Positions 1-9,001 are shown, numbered from the stretch's first letter. The stretch: DNA of 64,000 nt from Motilibacter aurantiacus (GCF_011250645.1 NZ_JAANNO010000005.1:90863-154862); one strand, 5' to 3'. The notes: a model not told the origin generated them from the sequence alone. Program-made: numbers and translations.

Positions 1-48
1 GGCGAGACGACCTACGACGAGGTCGCCCGGGTCGTGCCGCGCTACTGA
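1..48 (+). CDS. 3' end of an unidentified gene (partial)
   Basis: The first 48 bases read in frame to a TGA and encode fifteen residues ending VARVVPRY. The gene starts outside the window, and the fragment is too short to assign to a family. It is called coding only because the frame is open from base 1 and the next gene starts 19 bases after its stop. Confidence 0.4.
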   Translation, partial: GETTYDEVARVVPRY

Positions 49-54
49 CGGACG

Positions 55-60
55 TAGCGT
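55..60 (+). promoter_or_regulatory. -10 element TAGCGT, leaderless HNH gene
   Basis: TAGCGT fits the actinobacterial -10 pattern TANNNT and sits 7 nt before the GTG at 68. No Shine-Dalgarno sequence lies between them, so the transcript probably starts at the start codon. Confidence 0.5.
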
Positions 61-67
61 CGGACAG

Positions 68-460
68 GTGGACCGTCAGCCGCGGGGCCGCCCGCCGGGG
101 CGCAGCGAGCGGCTGGGGCTGGCGCTCGAGCGCGACGGCGCGCGCTGCGTCTGGTGCGGGCGCGGCTTCGGCCCGCTCGTCCGGCCGACCACCGAGCACC
201 TGGTGCCGCGGGTCAAGGGCGGCCCGTCCTGGCTGGAGAACGAGGTGCCGGCCTGCGCGCGCTGCAACCGGGAGCGCGGGCACCGCGGGGTCGTGGAGTG
301 GCTCGAGGAGTGCGAGCGCCGGGGCTGGTCCCCGGACGCCGCCGTGCTGGCACGGGCGCTCGACGCGCTGGAGGGCGCGATCCGCGCCCGTGGCGGGCAG
401 CGCCGCGCCCGGGCGTACCTCGACGCCCAGCGGCGCCGGCTGCGACGACGGGCCGCCTGA
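68..460 (+). CDS. HNH endonuclease-fold protein
   Basis: A 130-residue protein of the HNH nuclease superfamily. It shows the zinc-binding pairs CVWC (residues 27-30) and CARC (63-66) around the catalytic stretch EHLVPRVKGG, in which His44 would be the general base, followed by an Asn in LENEV. The N-terminus is Arg/Pro-rich and the C-terminus is a basic helix. Proteins of this size are common in actinomycetes as free-standing genes of unknown target. Nothing around it (no intron, intein or restriction partner) shows what DNA it cuts. It converges with the marR gene 15 bp downstream. Confidence 0.75.
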   Translation: MDRQPRGRPPGRSERLGLALERDGARCVWCGRGFGPLVRPTTEHLVPRVKGGPSWLENEVPACARCNRERGHRGVVEWLEECERRGWSPDAAVLARALDALEGAIRARGGQRRARAYLDAQRRRLRRRAA

Positions 461-475
461 GCGGCCGAGCCGCTC

Positions 476-940
476 TCAGTCGTCGAGCAGCTTGCGCAGG
501 ACACCGTCGAGCGCGTCGAGGTCCTCCGGGCTCAGGCGGGACATCACGTAGTCGTTGACCCCGCGCAGGTGGGTGCCGGACGCGCTGCGCAGCCGCTCGT
601 AGCCGGCCTCGGTCAGCACGGCGAACAGCCCGCGGGCGTCGCTCTCGCAGGCCTCGCGCGCGACGAGCCCCTCCCGCTCGAGCCGGTCGACCAGCCGGGT
701 CAGCCCGCTGCGCGACAGCATCACCGCGTCGGCGAGCTCGGTCATGCGCAGCCGCCGCTCCGGCGCCTCGACCAGCTGGACCAGGACGTCGTACGAGGCC
801 AGCGGCAGCGCGTGCGCGTCGAGCAGGTCGGACTCGAGCCGGCGGATGATCGTCGAGTGTGCCCGCAGGAAGCGCTTCCAGACCGCGATCTCACGCTCGC
901 CGAGGCGGACCGGGACGCGTGGGGCGGGAAGCGAGGTCAT
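476..940 (-). CDS. MarR-family transcriptional regulator
   Basis: A 154-residue winged-helix regulator. Residues about 65-95 form the MarR recognition core (RMTELADAVMLSRSGLTRLV), followed by the wing (EACESDARGLFAVLT) and a C-terminal dimerisation helix ending SPEDLDALDGVLRKLLDD. Family members bind short palindromes and release them on binding small phenolic ligands or on oxidation. It is divergent from mrp, 102 bp away, and no obvious effector gene is beside it. The ATG at 940 was taken as start; no strong ribosome binding site is visible. The ligand cannot be inferred. Confidence 0.85.
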   Translation of the reverse strand: MTSLPAPRVPVRLGEREIAVWKRFLRAHSTIIRRLESDLLDAHALPLASYDVLVQLVEAPERRLRMTELADAVMLSRSGLTRLVDRLEREGLVAREACESDARGLFAVLTEAGYERLRSASGTHLRGVNDYVMSRLSPEDLDALDGVLRKLLDD

Positions 941-1029
941 AACGTCACCATGCTAGTCCGCTCGCCCTACCCCGCGCCCGTGGGAACGTCCCCGCGTTCT
1001 CGGCGGTTCGATCCCGTCCGCGGGGCTCG

Positions 1030-1035
1030 TAGCAT
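1030..1035 (+). promoter_or_regulatory. -10 element TAGCAT, leaderless mrp
   Basis: TAGCAT lies 7 nt before the mrp ATG at 1043. A weak -35 (TTCGAT, 1007-1012) precedes it with a 17-bp spacer. Confidence 0.55.
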
Positions 1036-1042
1036 TCTCGAC

Positions 1043-2194
1043 ATGCCCGCCCCCACCGTCGCGTCCGTCGAAGCGGCCCTCGCCCGTGTGATCGACCCCG
1101 AGATCCGCCGGCCCATCACCGAGATCGGCATGGTCGAGTCCGTCGACGTCGCCCCGGACGGGGCGGTGACGGTCGGCATCCTGCTGACGACGGCCGGCTG
1201 CCCGCTGCGCGACCGGATCAACGCCGACATCGCGCGCGAGGTCGGCGCCGTGCCGGGCGTCACGTCCGTCGGCACCCGCATGGGGGTGATGTCCCAGGAG
1301 CAGCTCGCGGCGCTGAAGAGCTCGCTGCGTGGCGGCGCGCCGGAGAAGGAGGTCCCGTTCGCGGCCCCCGGCTCCCTGACCCGGGTGTACGCCGTGGCCA
1401 GCGGCAAGGGCGGCGTCGGCAAGTCCTCGGTCACGGTCAACCTCGCGGCGGCCATGGCCGCCGACGGGCTGTCGGTCGGCGTCGTCGACGCCGACATCCA
1501 CGGCTTCTCCGTGCCGCGCATGCTCGGCGTCTCGGGCAAGCCGACCAAGGCCGGCCAGATGATCCTGCCGCCTGTCGCGCACGACGTGAAGACGATCTCC
1601 ATCGGGATGTTCGTCCCGGACAACACGCCGGTCGTGTGGCGCGGGCCGATGCTGCACCGCGCGCTGCAGCAGTTCCTCGTCGACGTGGCGTGGGGCGACC
1701 TCGACGTCCTGCTGCTCGACCTGCCCCCGGGCACCGGCGACATCGCGATCTCGCTGTCGCAGCTGCTGCCGACCGCCGAGGTCCTGGTGGTCACGACCCC
1801 GCAGCTCGCGGCCTCCGAGGTGGCCGAGCGTGCCGGCTCGATCGCAACGCAGACGCACCAGCGGGTGGCCGGCGTGGTGGAGAACATGTCCTACCTGCCC
1901 TGCCCGCACTGCACCGAGCAGGGCATCGACCACCGGCTCGACGTCTTCGGCTCCGGCGGCGGCCAGGCGGTCGCCGACGCGCTCGCCCTCAAGCTCGGCG
2001 CGTCGGTGCCGCTGCTCGGGCAGGTCCCGCTCGACACGCGGCTGCGCGAGGGCGGCGACGCCGGCGTGCCGCTCGTGCTCTCGGACCCGGAGGCGCCGGC
2101 CGCGGCGGCACTGCGCGAGGTGGCCCGGGGGCTCGCGCGCCGCGGGCGCGGCCTGCTCGGGCGCCAGCTGGGCATCACGCCGATCAGCGCCTGA
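1043..2194 (+). CDS. mrp: Mrp/ApbC Fe-S cluster carrier P-loop ATPase
   Basis: A 383-residue MinD/ParA-type ATPase that carries Fe-S clusters to apo-proteins. An N-terminal MIP18/DUF59 domain (about residues 1-90, starting IDPEIRRPITEIGM) precedes the deviant Walker A motif SGKGGVGKSS and the Walker B region LLLDLPPGTGD. The CPHC in YLPCPHCTEQG is the CxxC pair that holds the bridging cluster. The open frame continues upstream, but homology starts at this ATG, which also has a -10 element 7 nt away. It corresponds to Rv1229c and begins a block syntenic with M. tuberculosis. Confidence 0.95.
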   Translation: MPAPTVASVEAALARVIDPEIRRPITEIGMVESVDVAPDGAVTVGILLTTAGCPLRDRINADIAREVGAVPGVTSVGTRMGVMSQEQLAALKSSLRGGAPEKEVPFAAPGSLTRVYAVASGKGGVGKSSVTVNLAAAMAADGLSVGVVDADIHGFSVPRMLGVSGKPTKAGQMILPPVAHDVKTISIGMFVPDNTPVVWRGPMLHRALQQFLVDVAWGDLDVLLLDLPPGTGDIAISLSQLLPTAEVLVVTTPQLAASEVAERAGSIATQTHQRVAGVVENMSYLPCPHCTEQGIDHRLDVFGSGGGQAVADALALKLGASVPLLGQVPLDTRLREGGDAGVPLVLSDPEAPAAAALREVARGLARRGRGLLGRQLGITPISA

Positions 2195-2253
2195 GGCCGG
2201 CGCAGCGGGCACGTCGGGCCGCCCGACCCCTCCCGAGGGGACGCGTCCCGGCG

Positions 2254-2259
2254 TAGCCT
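2254..2259 (+). promoter_or_regulatory. -10 element TAGCCT, leaderless DUF2277 gene
   Basis: TAGCCT lies 6 nt before the ATG at 2266. No ribosome binding site is present. Confidence 0.5.
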
Positions 2260-2265
2260 GCGGCC

Positions 2266-2487
2266 ATGTGCCGCAGCATCAAGACCCTCCGGCCTCCGTT
2301 CACCGAGGGTGTGACCGACGAGGACGTGCACGCCGCCGCCCTGCAGTACGTCCGCAAGATCAGCGGCTTCCGCGCCCCGGCGGCGCACAACGCCGAGGCG
2401 TTCGAGTCCGCGGTCGAGGCCGTCACCGAGGCGACACGGGAGCTGCTGTCGTCGCTACGCGTGCGCGCCGGCCACTCGCGCTCCTGA
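2266..2487 (+). CDS. DUF2277 family small protein
   Basis: A 73-residue protein starting MCRSIKTLRPPFTEG, the signature opening of the DUF2277 family, followed by two predicted helices (DEDVHAAALQYVRKI and FESAVEAVTEATRELL). The family is widespread, short and has no assigned function. The conserved Cys2 and basic N-terminus are intact. It has its own probable leaderless promoter and converges with tatB. Confidence 0.85.
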   Translation: MCRSIKTLRPPFTEGVTDEDVHAAALQYVRKISGFRAPAAHNAEAFESAVEAVTEATRELLSSLRVRAGHSRS

Positions 2488-2530
2488 CGGGCCGCTGACC
2501 CCGCGCCCAGGACTGCTGCCGACCGGCGCC

Positions 2531-2956
2531 TCAGGTGGCGTCGTCGTCGTAGGCCGGGCGGTCGTTCTTGCTGAAGTCCACCCCGCCGGCCGCGCTCGAG
2601 CCGTTCACCGGGGCGGACGGGGCCGTGGCCGCCGCGGGACGCGGCCGGCGGCGGCGCGGCTCGTCGTCATCGTCGTCGTCGTCGTCGAGGCGGACGTTGA
2701 CGTCGATGTCGTCCAGCGAGTCGTCGAGCAGGTGCTTGGAGACGAACTTGCGCGGGTTCAGGTCACGCACGTCGATGTCGGCGAACTCCGGGCCGAGCTG
2801 GTCGCGCACCTCGTTCTGGGCGTCGCGCGCCATGCGCCGGACCTGGCGGGCCATCTTGCTCGCGTCGGACACGAACTTGGGCAGCTTGTCCGGCCCGATG
2901 ACGACGAGCGCGATGATCGCCAGGATGATGAACTCCCAGCCATTGATGCCGAACAT
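2531..2956 (-). CDS. tatB: Sec-independent protein translocase TatB
   Basis: A 141-residue Tat translocase subunit that, with TatC, receives folded twin-arginine substrates. It has the TatA/B signature: a short N-terminal membrane helix (WEFIILAIIALVVIG), the GPDKLPKF hinge and an amphipathic helix, then an acidic tail with a run of seven Asp residues. The ATG at 2956 is preferred over an upstream in-frame ATG because AGGAG lies 8-9 nt before it and the membrane helix then starts near residue 6. It follows htrA, as in the M. tuberculosis order sigE-rseA-htrA-tatB (Rv1221-Rv1224). Confidence 0.92.
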   Translation of the reverse strand: MFGINGWEFIILAIIALVVIGPDKLPKFVSDASKMARQVRRMARDAQNEVRDQLGPEFADIDVRDLNPRKFVSKHLLDDSLDDIDVNVRLDDDDDDDDEPRRRRPRPAAATAPSAPVNGSSAAGGVDFSKNDRPAYDDDAT

Positions 2957-3081
2957 CGCGCTCCTAGCTCGAAACGGGCGCACCGGCGCGGACGGCCGGC
3001 GCTTCCTCGCGGGACGACTCCGAGCGTAGCTCCCCGTTCCCGCCCCGGGGAGCGCTCCGCGGCATCGTCCATCCGGGCGCG

Positions 3082-4833
3082 TCAGTCCGAGGTGGCCGCC
3101 CCGAGCGTGACCGTGACCTCCTGGCTGCGGCCGTTCCGGACGTAGGTGAGGGCGATCGTGTCGCCCGGCGCCTTCGCCCGGATCGCGACGATCAGCTCGT
3201 CGGCGTCGAGGATCTTGCGGCCGTCGGCCTCGGTGATGACGTCGCCCTCGCGCAGGCCGGCCTGGTCGGCCGGGCCGCCGGGGGTGACGGCCGGCTGCCC
3301 GGAGCTCTCGCCGGGCGGGATCCCGATGCGGGCACCCTCCAGCCGGGCGGACCGGTCGAGCGTCACCTGTATGACCGGGTGCGTCGCCTTGCCGGTGCGG
3401 ATGATCTCCTCGGCGATCCGCTTGGCCTGGTTGCTCGGGATCGCGAAGCCGAGCCCGATGCTGCCGGTCTGGCCGCCGCTGCCCCGCGACAGGCTGGAGA
3501 TCGCGCTGTTGACGCCGATCACGTCGCCCGCCTCGTTGACCAGCGGCCCGCCGGAGTTGCCGGGGTTGATGGCCGCGTCGGTCTGGATCGCGGAGTAGAA
3601 CGACTCCTCCGAGCTCGCGCCGGTCTCCCCGCGGGCGGTGACCGGGCGGTTGAGCGCGCTGACGATGCCGGTGGTGACCGTGCCCGACAGCCCGAGCGGG
3701 GAGCCGATCGCGATCACCGGGTCACCGACCACCACCGCGTCGGAGTCGCCGAAGCGGGCCACCGGCAGGCCGTCGGCGTCGACCTTGAGGACCGCCAGGT
3801 CGTAGCTGGCGTCCCGGCCGACGATGCGGGCGGTCGCGGTGCGGCCGTCCTCGAAGGCGACCCGCACCCCGCCGCCGCTCTCGGCCGCGCTGGCGATGAC
3901 GTGGTTGTTGGTCAGCACGAAGCCGTCCTGCTGGATCACGAAGCCCGACCCGGAGCCGCCGGACACCTCGATCGACACCACGCGCTGCAGCAGCTGCGCG
4001 GCGATGTCCGGCACGCTGCCGGGGTCGCGCTCCTGGGAGCCGCGCGCGGTCGAGGGCAGGCTGGTGCTGCCGGAGATCGACGCCGAGTCCTGCCATTCGG
4101 ACAGCCGCCAGCCGACGACCCCGCCGGTGGCGCCCGCCACGAGGGCGCCGAGCAGGGCCAGCGTCACCACGAGGCCGGTACGCCGCCCCGCCCGCGGCGC
4201 GTCGAGCTGCGGGGACTGCGGATAGCCCGGGTGCCCGGCGCCGCCCCACCCGCCGGAGGCGTACGGCGGGGCGAACGGCGTGCTGAAGGGCGCGTCCTCC
4301 GGCCGGCGCGCCTCGGGGGCGAGGCCCGGGGCCAGGGCGGACACGCCGCCGGGGTAGCTCGGGCCGTACGGGCCGGGCCCGGCCGCGTAGCCGCCCCACC
4401 CGGGCGGCCCGCCGGCGGCCGTCGCCCAGGCCGGCTCGGGATGCTGCTGGTCGCCGGAGGAGTACGGGCGGGGCCAGACCTGCTCGGGCTGGCCGGCCTG
4501 TTCGCCCCATCCGGCCTGCTCGCCCCACCCTGGCTGCTGGGCCGGCGCGGGCTGCTCGCCCCACCCGGCCTGCTCGGGCTGGTCGGCCTGTGTGGGCTGC
4601 GCGTCGGTCCCGTACGCGGCACCGGACGGCGCTGCGTACGGGTCGCCGGCGGGGGCGGCGTACGGGTCACCGGCGGGCGGCGGCTGCGCCCCCCAGGGCT
4701 CGGCCGGGGCAGGCGTGGCCTGCTGCCGGCCGCTGTCCAGGACCTCGCCGGCCGCCCGGGGCGGCGCCCAGGGGTCGGGGTCGGGCTCGCGGGCCCACCA
4801 GGCCCCCTCGGGCTGGTCGCGCTCATCGGTCAT
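3082..4833 (-). CDS. htrA: HtrA/DegP-type membrane serine protease
   Basis: A 583-residue membrane-anchored quality-control protease. Residues 1-215 are a cytoplasmic, Pro/Gln/Gly-rich region with repeats of GWGEQ and AGDPYAAP. A single membrane helix covers about 220-241. The trypsin-like domain follows, with the triad His311 (TNNHV), Asp345 (SYDLAVLK) and Ser427 (NPGNSGGP). A PDZ domain (about 515-578) ends the protein. The ATG at 4833 was chosen because the upstream extension of the frame is non-homologous and shadows rseA. It lies in the sigE-rseA-htrA-tatB block, so it is probably part of the envelope-stress response. The M. tuberculosis orthologue is Rv1223. Confidence 0.93.
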   Translation of the reverse strand: MTDERDQPEGAWWAREPDPDPWAPPRAAGEVLDSGRQQATPAPAEPWGAQPPPAGDPYAAPAGDPYAAPSGAAYGTDAQPTQADQPEQAGWGEQPAPAQQPGWGEQAGWGEQAGQPEQVWPRPYSSGDQQHPEPAWATAAGGPPGWGGYAAGPGPYGPSYPGGVSALAPGLAPEARRPEDAPFSTPFAPPYASGGWGGAGHPGYPQSPQLDAPRAGRRTGLVVTLALLGALVAGATGGVVGWRLSEWQDSASISGSTSLPSTARGSQERDPGSVPDIAAQLLQRVVSIEVSGGSGSGFVIQQDGFVLTNNHVIASAAESGGGVRVAFEDGRTATARIVGRDASYDLAVLKVDADGLPVARFGDSDAVVVGDPVIAIGSPLGLSGTVTTGIVSALNRPVTARGETGASSEESFYSAIQTDAAINPGNSGGPLVNEAGDVIGVNSAISSLSRGSGGQTGSIGLGFAIPSNQAKRIAEEIIRTGKATHPVIQVTLDRSARLEGARIGIPPGESSGQPAVTPGGPADQAGLREGDVITEADGRKILDADELIVAIRAKAPGDTIALTYVRNGRSQEVTVTLGAATSD

Positions 4834-4909
4834 GCGGAGGGTCCTGTCCTTCTCGTGGGCTGGGCCGCCCGTACGGCGTTCACGCGCTGGGACTGACGTG
4901 CCCGTGGCA

Positions 4910-5611
4910 CTAGCGCCCCCACCGCCCGGGGGCGCGCAGGACGCCCACCGACCGGCTGCGGGCGGGGACGGCCCACGCCGGGCGGGCCGTCGTGGGTGCG
5001 CTCTGCTGCACACCGGCGGAGATGCTCGCGGAGGGGATCGTGACCGGGACCATGCGCAGTGCACGCACCGCGGGCAGGCCGGCCGGGCGCGGGGCGACGG
5101 CCGAGGAGGGACGCGGGTGCGCGGCGGCGTTCGAGGTGTGCGGCGAGACCGGGGCGACGACGAGCACCGCCGCGCCGAGGGCCAGCCCCATCGCCGACGC
5201 CGAGACGGGCCGCAGCCCGCGGGCGACGCTCACCACGCGGCGCGACGGCCCCGCCAGCGGCCGGGGCGCGGGCAACGCGCCGGCCACGAGCGCACCGGGC
5301 CCGTCCGGCAGGGGCCGGGCCAGCGGGAGCGGCGCCCGCCGCGGGCCGGCCGGCGCGCTGCCCGCGGCACCGTCGGCACCGTCGGCGGCCGCGAGGGCGA
5401 GCAGCCGGCTGGTCAGCGAGTCCGGCACGGAGGGCGCGGACAGGGCGGTGAGGCGCGCCTTCACCTGCCGTGCGGCGTGCAGCTCGGCCCGGCACTGGGG
5501 GCAGCGGCTCACGTGGGCGAGGGCGCGGTCGCGCTCGTCGTGGCCGAGCTCGCCGTCGACGAGGGCGTCGAGCCGCTGCCCGAGGTGGCTGCGCTGCCCG
5601 AGCGGGGTCAT
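4910..5611 (-). CDS. rseA: Anti-sigma factor RseA (zinc-binding ZAS type)
   Basis: A 233-residue anti-sigma factor. The N-terminal HxxxCxxC zinc motif (AHVSRCPQC) is the ZAS signature of anti-ECF factors. A hydrophobic segment ([16 protein letters not shown], about residues 140-160) suggests membrane anchoring, after which there is an Ala/Pro-rich tail. Its ATG overlaps the sigE stop by 4 nt (ATGA, 5608-5611), so the two are translationally coupled. That arrangement, and the position before htrA, identifies its partner as the adjacent SigE. Confidence 0.9.
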   Translation of the reverse strand: MTPLGQRSHLGQRLDALVDGELGHDERDRALAHVSRCPQCRAELHAARQVKARLTALSAPSVPDSLTSRLLALAAADGADGAAGSAPAGPRRAPLPLARPLPDGPGALVAGALPAPRPLAGPSRRVVSVARGLRPVSASAMGLALGAAVLVVAPVSPHTSNAAAHPRPSSAVAPRPAGLPAVRALRMVPVTIPSASISAGVQQSAPTTARPAWAVPARSRSVGVLRAPGRWGR

Positions 5612-6384
5612 GGCCGGGCCTCCCCTGCCGCGACGTCCGCGAGCGCGAGCACGCCGTCCGCGCCGGAGGCGGGCCCGATCAGCTCCGGCGCCGGGCGCCC
5701 GGGTGCCTCGTCGGCGGCCGCCGCGTCGCTCGCCCTCCGGGCCGGGTCGCGGTGGGCCAGCCCGGCGCGCAGCAGCGCGCGCCCGCGGTGGATGCGGCTG
5801 CGGACGGTGCCGAGCTTCACCCCGAGCGTCGCGGCGATCTCCTCGTAGGACAGGCCTTCGATGTCGCACAGCACGACGGCCGCACGGAAGTCCGGCGGCA
5901 GCGCCGACAGGGCGGCCTCGACGTCGGGGTCGAGGCCCGAGTCGACCAGCAGGTGCTCCGGGCTCGGCTCGCGGCTGGCGAGCCGGTCGCCGGCGTCCTC
6001 GGGCAGGGCGTCGAACCGGATGCGCTGCTTGCGCCGGACCAGGTCGAGGAAGAGGTTCGTCGTGATGCGGTGCAGCCAGCCCTCGAACGTGCCCGGCGAG
6101 TAGCTCGACAGCGAGCGGAAGACGCGGACGAACACCTCCTGCGTCAGGTCCTCGGCGTCGTGACGGTCGCCGGTCAGGCGCAGCGCCAGCCGGAAGACGC
6201 GGGCGGAGTGGGTGCGGACGATCTCGTCCCAGGTCGGCGGCGCCCAGACGGCCCCGTCCGTGACCGCCAGGCCCTCGGCACTGCCGGTAGGAAGGCGGTC
6301 CGGGCCCTGCGCGGGGCCCGCCGCGGCCCGGGCAGGCGCGGCGCCGCCCGGGAAGGGCTGCACCCCGGCAGCTCCGTCGCGCAC
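5608..6384 (-). CDS. sigE: ECF RNA polymerase sigma factor SigE
   Basis: A 258-residue extracytoplasmic-function sigma factor. Region 2 runs through [20 protein letters not shown] and the RNA polymerase/-10 contact stretch ending DLVRRKQR. Region 4 holds the helix-turn-helix [20 protein letters not shown]. The Gly/Ala/Pro-rich N-terminus (about 50 residues) and a C-terminal tail of about 50 residues are longer than in minimal ECF factors. The GTG at 6384 has AGGAGG upstream. A GGAAC-N17-CGTT element lies before the gene, which predicts autoregulation. Orthologue of Rv1221. Confidence 0.93.
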   Translation of the reverse strand: MRDGAAGVQPFPGGAAPARAAAGPAQGPDRLPTGSAEGLAVTDGAVWAPPTWDEIVRTHSARVFRLALRLTGDRHDAEDLTQEVFVRVFRSLSSYSPGTFEGWLHRITTNLFLDLVRRKQRIRFDALPEDAGDRLASREPSPEHLLVDSGLDPDVEAALSALPPDFRAAVVLCDIEGLSYEEIAATLGVKLGTVRSRIHRGRALLRAGLAHRDPARRASDAAAADEAPGRPAPELIGPASGADGVLALADVAAGEARP

Positions 6385-6449
6385 CTGCGTCCTCCTGGTG
6401 TCCGTGCCGTCCCCGCGGGCTTTCCTTACCCGCCCGGGGCACCGTTGGC

Positions 6450-6475
6450 AACGTGTCGGGACGGTGTGTCGTTCC
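6450..6475 (-). promoter_or_regulatory. ECF-type promoter of sigE (GGAAC-N17-CGTT)
   Basis: On the minus strand GGAAC (6475-6471) is followed after exactly 17 nt by CGTT (6453-6450), about 65 nt before the sigE GTG. This matches the known ECF/SigE consensus GGAAC with CGTT 16-18 nt downstream, so sigE probably transcribes its own operon. Confidence 0.6.
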
Positions 6476-6577
6476 GGCGGAGCTGCGGCCGCCGGCGCCG
6501 AGCCGGCGAGGTCCCCGCGATGGCCGCCTGGCCTGCCCCGTTCCGCCCGTCGAGCCTACGTCCCGGGCCGGGCCAAC

Positions 6578-6583
6578 TAGGCT
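6578..6583 (+). promoter_or_regulatory. -10 element TAGGCT, leaderless O-methyltransferase
   Basis: TAGGCT lies 7 nt before the GTG at 6591; there is no ribosome binding site. Confidence 0.5.
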
Positions 6584-6590
6584 TCGCGCC

Positions 6591-7214
6591 GTGCGCGAGG
6601 CGACATGGGAGTACTCCGAGTCCTGGGCCGGCGAGGACGCCGTGCTCTCCGACGCGCGTGCGCGCGCCACCGAGCTCGGCTGCGTCCCGGTGGGGCGCGG
6701 CGGGGCGGCGGCGCTGCGGCTGCTCGCCGCGCTGCTGGACGCCCGGTCGGTGGTGGAGGTCGGGACGGGCACGGGGGTGTCCGGCGTCAGCCTGCTGCGC
6801 GGGATGCGGGCGGACGGCGTGCTGACGACCGTCGACATCGAGCCCGAGCACCAGCGGGCGGCGCGCGAGGCGTTCTCCGCGGCCGGCTTCGCGGCCAACC
6901 GGGCGCGCGTCATCAGCGGCCGGGCGCTCGAGGTCCTGCCCCGGCTCGCCGACGGCGGCTACGACCTCGTCTTCTGCGACGGGGACAAGACCGAGTACGC
7001 CGCGTACCTGTCCGAGGCGCTGCGGCTGCTGCGCCCGGGAGGCGCGGTGGCGTTCGACAACGCGCTCTGGCACGACAAGGTGCCGGACGCCGCGCAGCGC
7101 GACGACGAGACCGTCGCGCTGCGCCAGTTCGCCGCCGCCGTGCGCGAGGACGAGCGGCTCGTCGCGGCCCTGCTCCCCGTGGGCGACGGCCTGCTGGTGG
7201 CCGTCAAGCGCTGA
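6591..7214 (+). CDS. SAM-dependent O-methyltransferase (Rv1220c-type)
   Basis: A 207-residue class I methyltransferase of the catechol-O-methyltransferase-like family. The SAM-binding glycine motif is VVEVGTGTGVSG; the acidic residue at the end of strand 2 is in TVDIEPEHQ; the metal/substrate motif is FCDGDKTEY followed by GGAVAFDNALW. The GTG at 6591 was chosen because homology begins there (REATWEYSESWAGED). A gene of this family sits divergent from sigE in mycobacteria as well (Rv1220c). Its substrate is not known. Confidence 0.88.
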   Translation: MREATWEYSESWAGEDAVLSDARARATELGCVPVGRGGAAALRLLAALLDARSVVEVGTGTGVSGVSLLRGMRADGVLTTVDIEPEHQRAAREAFSAAGFAANRARVISGRALEVLPRLADGGYDLVFCDGDKTEYAAYLSEALRLLRPGGAVAFDNALWHDKVPDAAQRDDETVALRQFAAAVREDERLVAALLPVGDGLLVAVKR

Positions 7215-7229
7215 CCGGCGGCGTGCGCC

Positions 7230-8819
7230 TCAGCGCACCCCCTCCAGCCAGCGCAGCAGCAGCCGGGTGCCGAAGCCGGTGCCGCCCTTGGTGACCTCGT
7301 GCTCGTCGCCGTCGGACCGCGCCGGCCCCGCCACGTCCAGGTGGGCCCAGCGCCGCCCGCCGGTGAACTCCTGCAGGAAGAGCGCCGCCGTGATCGACCC
7401 GGCGCCGACGTGCTTGTCACGGGTGACGTGCGCGAGGTCGGCCACCGGCGAGGCCAGGGCCGCGCGGTAGTCCTGCTCGAGCGGCATCCGCCAGAGCCGC
7501 TCGCCGCTCGCGTCCGCGGCCTCGAGGAGGGCGTCGGCCAGCGCGTCGTCCGTCGCGTAGAGCGCGCCGTGCCGGCGGCCCAGGCCGAGGGAGGCCGCGC
7601 CGGTCAGGGTCGCGATGTCGACGATGACGTCCGGCGCCAGCTCGCGGTGGGCGTACGCCATCGCGTCGGCCAGCACGAGGCGCCCCTCGGCGTCGGTGTT
7701 GAGCACCTCCACGGTGGTGCCGCCGAACTGGGTGATGACGTCGCCGGGGCGGTAGGAGGCGCCGCCGATCGAGTTCTCGGCGAAGGGCACGAGCCCGGTG
7801 ACGCGGGCGCGCACGCCGAGCCCTTGCAGCGCGGCCATCACCGCCAGGACGACGCCGCCGCCGGACATGTCGGTCTTCATGGGGACCATGGCCTCGCGCG
7901 GCTTCAACGACAGGCCGCCCGAGTCGAAGGCGATGCCCTTGCCGACGAGCACGACGTGCGGGGCACGCCGCCCCCCGCGGCCGGTAAGCGCGCCGTCGCT
8001 GCCGGGGGCGTAGCTCAGCTGGACCAGGCGCGGGGGGCGGGCCGAGCCGCCGCCGACCGCGAGCAGGCCGCCGAACCCGCCGGCCGCCAGCTCGGCCTCG
8101 TCCCAGACGCGTGCCTCCAGCCCCGCCACGGCGGCGAGCCGGGCCGCCTCGGCGGCGAGCTCGACCGGCCCCGCGACGTCGGCCGGGGTGTTGGCGAGGT
8201 CGCGGGCGCGGCAGAGCGCCCGGCCGGTCTCGAGGGCGCGGGCGAGCGCCTCCTCGGCCCGGGCGCGACGGGAGGCGGGGACCACGACGGCGACGGTGCG
8301 CAGCGTGTCGCCCTCGGGGGCGAGCCCGGCCCGTGGCTGGCGGTAGGACCCGCCGACCACTCCTTCGGCGAAAGCCCGCAGGCCGGCCGGCCCGGAGTCC
8401 GCGGCGACCGTGGTGGCCACCGCGCCGCGCGCGCGGGCGCGGCGGGCGAGGGCCGCCCCTGCCCGGCGCAGCGCCAGGTCCGAGCCGTCGCCGACGCCGA
8501 CGAGGTAGAGCTGCTCGGCGGCGCGCCCCTCGTCCGCGACCGGCACCTCGACGATCTCGCCGGGCTCCCCCTTGGCCTTCGCCAGCGCGAGCTCGTCGGC
8601 GACGACCACTCCGAAGGCCTGCTCGACCTCGCGTGTGCCCGCCCCGGGCCGGGGGCCGTCCGCACCGGGCACGACCGGGATCGCGAGCACGGGCACCGCG
8701 GCGTCGACGAGCACCGTGCCCGCGACCGTCACCTGCGGGAGCTGCGGCTCGCGCGGGAGCGCCGCGGGCGCGCCCGTCCGGGCGCGCGAACGGGGGCCGG
8801 CGGGGGCGGAGCGGGGCAT
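7230..8819 (-). CDS. pepA: Leucyl aminopeptidase (M17 family)
   Basis: A 529-residue cytosolic aminopeptidase that removes N-terminal residues from peptides using two metal ions. The C-terminal catalytic domain is intact: VGKGIAFDSGGLSLK gives the metal-binding Lys and Asp, and NTDAEGRL is the M17 signature with the catalytic Arg. The N-terminal macro-like domain is divergent, as is usual. The ATG at 8819 has AGAAGG upstream; a longer frame has no support. It converges with the O-methyltransferase with only 15 bp between stops. It could finish peptides imported by the Dpp system at 40-46 kb. Confidence 0.93.
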   Translation of the reverse strand: MPRSAPAGPRSRARTGAPAALPREPQLPQVTVAGTVLVDAAVPVLAIPVVPGADGPRPGAGTREVEQAFGVVVADELALAKAKGEPGEIVEVPVADEGRAAEQLYLVGVGDGSDLALRRAGAALARRARARGAVATTVAADSGPAGLRAFAEGVVGGSYRQPRAGLAPEGDTLRTVAVVVPASRRARAEEALARALETGRALCRARDLANTPADVAGPVELAAEAARLAAVAGLEARVWDEAELAAGGFGGLLAVGGGSARPPRLVQLSYAPGSDGALTGRGGRRAPHVVLVGKGIAFDSGGLSLKPREAMVPMKTDMSGGGVVLAVMAALQGLGVRARVTGLVPFAENSIGGASYRPGDVITQFGGTTVEVLNTDAEGRLVLADAMAYAHRELAPDVIVDIATLTGAASLGLGRRHGALYATDDALADALLEAADASGERLWRMPLEQDYRAALASPVADLAHVTRDKHVGAGSITAALFLQEFTGGRRWAHLDVAGPARSDGDEHEVTKGGTGFGTRLLLRWLEGVR

Positions 8820-9001
8820 CGGGCGCCTTCTTCCGACGGGGCAGCCGCCCGCGGGCGCCACGGTCGAGCGCCTGCCGGTCGGCGGGGGTTTGGTGCTGCG
8901 CACGCTACGGCCCCGGCCGCACGGGCCCTGAACAGGGGCCGACGACCGGGGCCGGGAGCGTTGCCCGCCGGGTCAGCGGCGAGCCGGGTCGAGGAGCCCG
9001 G

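Noticed and set aside
68-460. HNH gene as a homing endonuclease or part of a defence island
   Set aside because: No intron, intein, methylase or other defence gene is beside it, and neighbours are housekeeping genes.
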